A DNA stretch of 64,000 nucleotides from Littorina saxatilis (taxonomy: Eukaryota > Mollusca > Gastropoda > Littorinimorpha > Littorinidae): positions 19,491,989-19,555,988 of the forward strand of contig NC_090247.1 in the NCBI RefSeq assembly GCF_037325665.1. Direction: 5' to 3'. Of this stretch, positions 56,093-64,000 are shown piece after piece. A program made the position numbers and the translations under genes. Under the pieces are notes generated by a model. That model ran no database searches, was not told where the DNA came from, and saw only the letters and a list, made by a program, of their open reading frames with translations. Every line of letters begins with the position of its first letter. Position 1 is the stretch's first letter.

Positions 56093-56641
56093 GAGTCATC
56101 GGCCTGTATAACCTTGCTCTTAATCATTACCTCAGATGAGATTCCTCACATGATATTCTTCATTGACAGCTAGTCGCGCCCAAATAGCACAGACGCAAAA
56201 GCTGTGGAAACGAAGGTAGATAGTTTTAATGCATTTGTGATCCCAGACATGCAGGGGGGGGGGGGGGGGGGGCGGGGGGGTGGTCATTCATGCATAAATT
56301 ATGATTGCTATATGATGCGCAAGGTGCACAAATCATCAGTAATGGAATGTACAAATTGTGATTGTAAATATTCCGCTTTTGCAAGTGTAGATTATTCGGG
56401 GTTTTATGCATTTTTAAGATTTACTCATGACATACAATGAATTTTTTAACTGTTGTACCGCCATCCCTTTTGGTTCTGTTTAATTATTCATGTCTAATTG
56501 TTGGGGTCATGTCTTGACTTTTGTGCATGTTTTAATTTTTATGATGAAAAGAAGATAAATCTGAATCTTGTTACGTTGTTGCATAGTCATTTGTTGTATG
56601 TACATGTTAAGTTCGGTTTTACATCCAATTATCTGAATCTT
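56093..56641. other. Intergenic, unassigned
   Basis: A G-run at 56253-56280. No gene recognised. Confidence 0.5.
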
Positions 56642-56652
56642 AGGCTGGCACT

Positions 56653-56700
56653 CCTCACCTCACCTACGCCTGTGACCCCGTCTGGGGTATAGGCCGCCAA
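56653..56700 (-). mobile_element. 48 bp 5'-truncated copy of the RTE-like LINE
   Basis: CCTCACCTCACCTACGCCTG to TATAGGCCGCCAA is identical to the LINE 3' end (35531-35578). Flanked by a perfect 11 bp target duplication AGGCTGGCACT (56642-56652 and 56701-56711). Confidence 0.95.
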
Positions 56701-56711
56701 AGGCTGGCACT

Positions 56712-59120
56712 TTACCATATCACATTTAGTTTTTTTTAGACAGAAAACCTTGATCTGGAAAAATAAACCCACCTGATCGCAGTAGTTTTTTCCCCACCAG
56801 ATCTGATTTTTTCTGCAAATCTGGATGCGTTGTGGGTTTTCTGAGTTTTATGCAGTTGTTTTTTTCCAATTAGATCTGATTTATCCTGGTTGAGTTGTGG
56901 GTTTTTAAAGTTTCATGTGGTAGCCCAATTTTTGTGTTGTCTGCTTTTATTGTGTTAAATGATGATGATGGTTATGTAGTTGTTTGAAGATGAAGTGCTG
57001 CTGGAAGGAAATCACAGATTGGCGGCTGATATGTGACAGGGCTGGCATAGTTTTGTTTATGTCAGTCATTTGTATGTGGGTGTGTGCGCACTATTTTGCT
57101 GTTTTTGTTGGAAGTTATTCCATGACCTATTCTGTTTGCTGTATGCCTGTGTTTTTTTCCCCCTGTATATCTTTCACATAGCAGCTAGGCATCTTTTTAG
57201 CAAGAATCAAATTAGTCAATTATTCCTTTATCGGGAAGGTTCTGCCAGTGTCTTATGATTGAAAACAGGAATAACATCAGTTCCATTTCTAACCTACCTT
57301 TGGTTGATAGTTGAGAGATGTCAGGATTATGTCCCTTTAATCATATCATCATTCATTCCTCAAATCATTCAGATTACAGATTAATATCGCGGCACACACA
57401 TACAAATGTGCATATAATACTTGGACTTAGTCAAGTGGACCTCGGCTTTTATAAAATAAATAGATGAATAAATAATAATGTAAAAAAAGAAAGATTTTGA
57501 AACAGAAAGAAAAAAACAGTTCAAAACTGTGTTGACCTAGCTTAGTACATAATTATGTACTCTGCAATGGGCTGAGTTGTTTCTTTCTCTCTCTCTCTGA
57601 GGAAAGAAAAGTCAAAACATGGACAGAAACTGACAGATTTTCAGGGCTGTAACATTACCAACAATCTTGTGATTAAGATTTGACTAGTCTTCTGGCAGTA
57701 GGACACATTTTAACAGACAGACAGGCATTGTCAGTTTTGCCTTCAGTGTGCATATTTTGGGCATTGTTTTTGTTTTTTGTTTGTGCTTGTGTAAGTTATA
57801 ACTTATAACAGAACTGGTTTGTGGACAGTTGATATTGTATGGGATATTGTGTGGATTGTTACGTGTTGTTGATATGGCATAATCATGATATTTGATCATC
57901 TTATCTGTTTTGGCTGACTCTTTATCTCAGAGAACTGAAGATATTATTTGTACTTACGAGCATGTCAATGACGTGTACATGTAGTTTATATGGTTGACTG
58001 ATGTGTTTGTTTATTTTAAAATGTTTGGTCATCCATCTTTCACTAATGCAAGCAATGTCTGCTACTTATTGTTTCTGTATTGTGTGTTTTCTGAAACAAA
58101 GACTTGTGAAGTTAGGGATTTGCATCAAAATGGTTCATTTTTCAAAACACTTTTAAGAGTGGAAAGTGATGAGACGCAAGGATTCTTACTTTCCATGTCA
58201 ACAGAAAACTGAAGTGATGGAAAGATTCATGGGGAAAATGTCTGGTGACCCAAAATATCAGAATGGCAACTCTGATTTTACCCTGTACTTATCATGTCGC
58301 AGGTGCAGACATTTACAGCAGATATCTTTTGAAGCAAAACCAATGCTGAACAAAAATCACACAAAACATGCGGAGAGTGTATGTAGTGAAAAACTAGGTG
58401 ATAGAACATCGGTGAGGCACAACCTGGGTACAGAATTACTGGGTTTTATACATCAACAGTACACATGAAAAGAAAACGCAACAACAACCAGTTTGGGTAA
58501 ATTCTTCATCAAATTTTCGTCGGACAGTCGCTGACTTTTTCAGGATGACAAGTAAGAAATGACGGCACATGATGTACAGTATATTGTTATGATTGAAATT
58601 ACGCCATGTTATATTATCAACAATACACTTTAAACTTGAGCTGAGCTTGAACCAAAATGGAAAGATTGATATTAATGATTTTTTCTGGGATCTATCAGAA
58701 AGTTAGGACAAACTCTTCTGCCTGATCAACATCTTCTCTTACATGTATACATAGAAGTAAACGGTTTTGATGCAAATCCAAGAATTCAGTGTCCACGCTT
58801 CTAAAAATGCACGATACTATGATATGGCATTTAATTGCTTTACTTGAAAATGTGACACAGTTATTTCTGACATACATTGCTACACATCTGAGGGCACCTG
58901 TAATGATCTTCCATTTATTTATTTTGGATTGTTCTTCCCCTGTTATGTTTATGTTTACAGTTCATGACAAACGAAAAAAACTGTGTCAGTTCTGCACTAA
59001 CGTACTGCTGATTTATTGCACTTCCCAGGTAACAACTGCTTTCAGTTTTTAGATTCACGTTGTTGTCATAATAATGCATGGAAAATTAGCCATCAAGTCA
59101 CAGCTGAACTAACATAGCTT
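56712..59120. other. AT-rich region, unassigned
   Basis: No gene recognised. Short frames (up to 100 codons at 58166-58468) lack domain features and splice context. Confidence 0.5.
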
Positions 59121-59130
59121 GTTTGGGTGT

Positions 59131-59496
59131 CCCGCGGGTTAGGGGGAAGAATTTACCCGATGCTCCCCAGCATGTCGTAAGAGGCGACTAACGGATTCTG
59201 TTTCTCTTTTTACCCTTGTTAAGTGTTTCTTGTATAGAATATAGTCAATTTTTGTACAGATTTTAGTCAAGCAGTATGTAAGAAATGTTAAGTCCTTTGT
59301 ACTGGAAACTTGCATTCTCCCAGTAAGGTAATACATTGTACTACGTTGCAAGCCCCTGGAGCAAATTTTTGATTAGTGCTTTTGTGAACAAGAAACAATT
59401 GACAAGTGGCTCTATCCCATCTCCCCCCTTTCCCCGTCGCGATATAACCTTCGTGGTTGAAAACGACGTTAAACACCAAATAAAGTAAAGTAAAAG
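59131..59496 (+). mobile_element. SINE family D copy
   Basis: As 8177-8591 with a small deletion after GGTTAGGGGG and a TAAAG-type tail. Target duplication GTTTGGGTGT at 59121-59130 and 59497-59506. Confidence 0.9.
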
Positions 59497-59712
59497 GTTT
59501 GGGTGTGAGATTGTAATCAGGCATTGTTGTCAGATCGTTGTCATGCTTCCCTTTCAGCTCCTTTCTTCATACGCTACATTTTGTTTCTCGGGCAGACCAG
59601 GCAGGAGAAGTTAGTTATTGTTGGTCTCAGACCTTACCAGAGCACAACTCCAGATGCAAAACGTTGGGGAACTGTTGAAGACCTTCGCCCAACCTGCCAG
59701 TTGGGAAAGAAG

Positions 59713-60032
59713 GAATGCTGTATGTCCTAAGGCTAAACATTTCACCTCGTAAGGACAAGATATGGGTTATATGATTCGAGTTTTAAGCCCTCATGGCTTT
59801 TGATGAGATACACAAGTGTATGCGTGTTTAGGTGGTATCAGCCATCTGCACTTATGGCAGAATGACCGAGGTCTTTTACGTGCCATTGTGGTAACACGGG
59901 GGTGGGACATGGCTTCCGTCTCTGGGTCTGCACATAAAGTTGACCCGTGTCCGTCCCAGCCCGAATTGGAACCTGCGACCTTCCGATCACAAGTCCAGTG
60001 CTCTACCAACTGAGCTACCGGGCCTCCAGTTC
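59713..60032 (-). mobile_element. SINE family E, long copy
   Basis: Minus strand: head CCCGGTAGCTCAGTTGGTAG at 60027, B-box-like GCAGGTTCCAATTC, body through CACTTGTGTATCTCATCAAA and CATATAACCCATATCTTGTC to AGGACATACAGCATTCC. It shows that the 19141 repeat is the 3' part of this family. Confidence 0.85.
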
Positions 60033-60880
60033 ATAACATCAGCAGGCTTAAGACTATGAGTGACACAACAGTCGAACACTGAAGAAGAAGAAGGTCTCAT
60101 ACACCTTTTTATGCAGCTGAAATTTGCATGGCAATTATGACTGTGACGGAAATGTCTGTGAAAGGTTTCCTTCTGTAGTCGCCCATCTGCCCTCTCTACA
60201 AAAATGCCGTTTACAGTAGCATATGACAAATGTGGATGAGCGATTTGTTGCCTGAGTAAGTTATAAGCTGTTCTAAAGGTGTAAGTTAATTCCACCATCC
60301 CCTTACCAATTAAAAAAAAAATGTGTTAAGCGTTACAGACTAACAAGGGCATGATTCCACTTTTTAACAGAGGAGACCATGGCAGTTTTGAAACATTTTT
60401 TCAAATGTTGATTTTTAGTTGGGATTATACTGCTTCAGTGATGATTTATTGAATATTTTTATTTGAGTGAAAGTCAGTATATGCAGCATCATTATGTTTT
60501 ACAGCATATGAGTAGCCTCCCTTATGCACCTTCTTTTGTTTCTGTTTTATGTAACCAAAGATCCATTATGCTGAGTTTCTACTTCTAGTCCTTTCGGGGA
60601 AATATGACCGTATAGTATAAGCTCTGAATACAATATTTTTGCATTACCATGAGATTGTTTTCGCCGATATGACAACACTTATAATATATTTTTGTGTACA
60701 GGAGTTCATTCCATGTTACTCACTATTGTTTTTTAATGCACCATAAGTGTGTTAACTGGTCACAAGTTAAAGTGTGCATGAAAGTCGCCTTTTTTGCAAA
60801 AACAAATTGAACTGGAATGCCAACCCACTGCCTCACACACTAACACGCAAACTAATGCACAACCATACATACACAGATGC
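60033..60880. other. Intergenic, unassigned
   Basis: No gene or clear repeat recognised. Confidence 0.5.
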
Positions 60881-60882
60881 GT

Positions 60883-60927
<45 letters not shown>

Positions 60928-60972
60928 TAAACACTAATGCACACTCACACACACACACACACACTCACACAA
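60881..60972. repeat. AC microsatellite
   Basis: Two (AC)n runs separated by ATTAAACACTAATGC. Confidence 0.95.
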
Positions 60973-61858
60973 ATCCATAACATTGTAAATCATACAGACC
61001 TTTCTTTTTCCTGACTGGTTTAATGAGCAATTAATTGTGTATATCATGTTTAAGAAGTTAAAATAGGAGGAAACACTGTCCAGGGGAAATCTGAACTCAC
61101 TTTTTTTCATGAGTCTTGAATTTTTGCTAAAAGTCTCTTGCCAGTGAGGATTGGTTAACGAGGGGATGATAAATCATTGAAATACTTAAGATAATGTCTG
61201 CTTTGTGGGCTCGGGAAGTAAAACACACTTCTTAGTTCCAGCAATGACAGAAAACGCTTCAAAATAAACATTTTCATTTTTGATTTTGTATGTTGTAATA
61301 GTGAAGCATTATCATATGTAATTAAAACCTGCTTTACATTAAGAATGGGGAATAGTGAGAAGTTCATTGTGCCCCTTTAACACTGACAGAGGTGGCTGAT
61401 GTTTGTAGATCTCATTATCTGTGTGGACAGGCTTATTTAGCCAGTGGTTAAGACTAGTATAGATCTAGAAAATCAAGTTGTTTGCAATGGTTTACTCAAG
61501 GATTTGTCACAAAAGAGATGTGTTGCATGTCATTGTGTAATGCCAATGTACGCGTTTGAAACTGTTGTGTATTGTGTCACTCTGTGAGTACTGTCCCTTT
61601 CACAGAGCTAACATAGCTCAGTCTTGCCAAAAAAACACACAAGAGCAACAACAAAGTCTAAGCTTTTGCATCTGTTCATTGAAGACAGCTTTAAGCACAT
61701 TTGTGAATTGACACATATTTAGGCGGACTAGATAATGAATATGCATTGGTTTCAGAGCATGTAAAAGTAACCTCTGTACAGGTAATGAGAGGGCATCCTG
61801 TGTCCTCACATCACAGGTGTCCTTGTAAGACAGGGATTCCTTGGCTCGAAATCACGCC
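60973..61858. other. Intergenic, unassigned
   Basis: No gene recognised. Confidence 0.5.
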
Positions 61859-62058
61859 GTGTTGTTCCCGGACACAGAGGACAATATGTCAGTTGGACCT
61901 GGATTAAAATTATGTATCGGTCAAAATGTCCTGGCCGTAAAAAAATTGTTGTGTCAGAAGACATCCTACATGTTCAAGCTATCGGACATTCGACTGTCCT
62001 GAGGTCAGAACAAAAAAGTATGCGTAAATGACAGAAGACCGAGGCCTGGGAACAACAC
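61859..62058. mobile_element. Short TIR MITE, 200 bp
   Basis: GTGTTGTTCCCGGAC on the left and GGCCTGGGAACAACAC on the right are inverted. Internal near-repeats of GACATCC/GGACA. No ORF. Confidence 0.65.
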
Positions 62059-62158
62059 TGGAGGGTGTGCTTTTTTTCTGAGGGATTTCACCATACGTCT
62101 GTGCAGTGTTCAGTGCTGGAGAAGAAGGGAAACATCTTGATATTGTTCTGTGCTAGTA

Positions 62159-62420
62159 GATAGGCTCGTATATTTGACAAATGCGCAGAGCTTGGCTTGA
62201 CATTATTTGACTGTCAAAAACCAGGTTGAATATGCAAGACTGGATTGATAGGCCTGTGTATTTGACAAATGCGCAGAGTTTGACACCATTATTTGACTGT
62301 CAAAAGCCAGGTTGAATATGCAAGACTGGATTGATAGGCCTGTGTATTTGACAAATGCGCAGAGCTTGGCTTGACATTATTCGGCTGTCAAAAGTCAGGC
62401 GAATATGCAAGACTGAATTG
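62159..62420 (+). repeat. Three tandem copies of an ~87 bp unit
   Basis: Copies start at 62159, 62247 and 62333, each with TATTTGACAAATGCGCAGAG, ATTATTTGACTGTCAAAA and AATATGCAAGACTG. Confidence 0.92.
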
Positions 62421-63586
62421 AGTTAGCTCTGTTGAGGGGACAGTCACTCCACTCAAGTCTTCAACATTCCACGGAGACGAAAGATATTTTGTGTGCATAT
62501 CCATGTTTCAAAGGTTACAAGATGATAATGTGTGGGGGAAATGGGATGTAAAACATGCATGATTATTTATTTGACACTGTATCCATTTTTAACAGGGAGA
62601 GGCTAACACATCGAATCTCATCATGACACTTTATTTGTAATTGTTGAAACAGATTCTTGTTCAGAATGGTCACTTTGATTATTGGTGAAAGTTATCATTC
62701 AGAATGACGTCGTCATCGAGCATATCTGCTAATCTATCACACGTGATGTATGTGTACTTATTAAGAATTGTACTGTATTTGGTATGAGGATGGTACTGGA
62801 ATTTGCTAATTTATTTCATATCAGGTTTACATTGTATACTGCTAAATAGTGACCTAACATGATTTATTTTATCATTTATTTACTACATTTTGACAGGAAA
62901 AGACATGGCATTATGGCAAATAAAAAGTGCATGAAACTAAATCCGTGTGTGAATGTGAGAGAGAGATGTGTGTATGTGGTAGTAATACATTTTATATGTG
63001 CGTGTTTGCGAGTACAAATATGTGTGTGTGTATGTGTGAGAGAGAGAGACTGAGTACACGTGTGTGAGAGAGAGAGCATTAAGCAAAAAAAATCTCAAGA
63101 AAACAATTTTTGAACATATATCAGTATATATTTATCTCCACAAACTTTATTTTTTGGTACAAAAATCATTGTTGAAAAATACAGCAAACATCAAACAATC
63201 AGTAACAGTCATTAAAGTACTCATCACAATGTCTTCTCAAACTCACCTCGCTTGACAACATTTTTCAGGATATTCGCAGAATACACAGAAAATTCATGCT
63301 CAAAAGTACTAAATATTAAAGAAAACCGTTTCTCATCGGACAACATTCTTAGTCAGGCGGTCTGTGTATCCTCAATTTCGATTGCACTTGATTTGGCCGA
63401 TCAAAAAAAAAAAAAAAAAAAAAAAAACTTGACACATCAATCATCAACACGGAAAAGTCTCTCCAACCTCATTGTCTTGGTTACCAATGTAACAAAAATA
63501 TGTGGTAGCAGCATGAAAAAATGTATTATGCTTACAGTAACTGCTGAAAGTGGATTTCAAGGCTGTGAACTCAATTATTGCTAATA
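62421..63586. other. Intergenic, unassigned
   Basis: AT-rich, short GT and GA repeats at 62950-63080, A-run at 63402-63426. No gene recognised. Confidence 0.5.
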
Positions 63587-63896
63587 TTTTTGTTGTTGTT
63601 TGTTTGCTTAACGCCCAGTCGACCACGAAGGGCCATATCAGGGCGGTGCTGCTTTGACATATAACGTGCGCCACACACAAGACAGAAGTCGCAGCACAGG
63701 CTTCATGTCTCACCCAGTCACATTATTCTGACACCGGACCAACCAGTCCTAGCACTAACCCCATAATGCCAGACGCCAGGCGGAGCAGCCACTAGATTGC
63801 CAATTTTAAAGTCTTAGGTATGACCCGGCCGGGGTTCGAACCCACGACCTCCCGATCACGGGGCGGACGCCTTACCACTAGGCCAACCGTGCCGGT
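63587..63896 (-). mobile_element. SINE family B, inverted copy
   Basis: As 25832-26131. Target duplication AATTATTGCTAATA at 63573-63586 and 63897-63910. Confidence 0.93.
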
Positions 63897-64000
63897 AATT
63901 ATTGCTAATAATTGAAGGTGGTGTTTCATTGGGAATGACTATACCGGCGATATGTACCGCGCATGTGCGGGCTGCCGGTGAGGGGAGGTAACTACCAGGG

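Noticed and set aside
58166-58468. 100-codon frame as a small gene
   Set aside because: AT-rich context, no recognisable domain, no codon bias or splice sites to support it.

Overview
This is animal DNA: spliced genes with GT-AG introns, many SINEs, LINEs and MITEs, and abundant microsatellites. The repeat repertoire (several tRNA-headed SINE families, an RTE-like LINE, a DIRS element, mollusc-style GTGAGTC/CCGT repeats) points to a mollusc, most likely a marine gastropod. The species itself is inference.

The window holds two host genes, both on the + strand. The first (677..30575) is the last 22 coding exons of a two-pore channel gene of the TPCN2 type, an endolysosomal cation channel. All 22 exons join in one frame (638 codons plus stop), from segment S3 of repeat I to the C-terminus; the 5' exons lie left of the window. 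Pore and gating motifs are conserved: TTANNPD in filter I, VVNNW in filter II, an isoleucine in IIS4, and KK in the IS4-S5 linker. Its introns are packed with transposons: a whole-looking DIRS element, a short non-autonomous relative of it, at least five pogo-like MITEs, a 3.26 kb TIR element, nested SINEs and palindromic TTAA-flanked MITEs.

The second gene (47352..52760) encodes a predicted 847-residue protein with a DUF3504 domain, the fold that animals domesticated from the tyrosine recombinase of Crypton transposons. It has one large first exon, one acidic middle exon and a Ser/Asn/His-rich last exon, with an AATAAA at 53299. No zinc-finger or BTB partner domain is visible.

Between the genes (30.6-47.3 kb) lie a full-length 3185 bp LINE with an intact 1003-codon ORF and a 13 bp target duplication, an inverted pair of MITE copies, a hAT-like MITE inside a GT microsatellite, a GA/G-rich tract, and a minisatellite of 36 copies of a 44-46 bp unit ending about 740 bp upstream of the second gene's ATG. 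Right of the second gene (53.3-64 kb) I see only repeats and unassigned AT-rich sequence.

The most unusual signals are: (1) two unrelated exons, one in each gene, each carrying a 56 bp tandem duplication that copies the exon end together with its 5' splice site; (2) modular SINEs in which tRNA-like heads and bodies are recombined; (3) a palindromic MITE whose TTAA insertion can be read against a paralogous empty site in the same window; (4) a 48 bp dead copy of the LINE with an 11 bp target duplication, 18 kb from its full-length relative.
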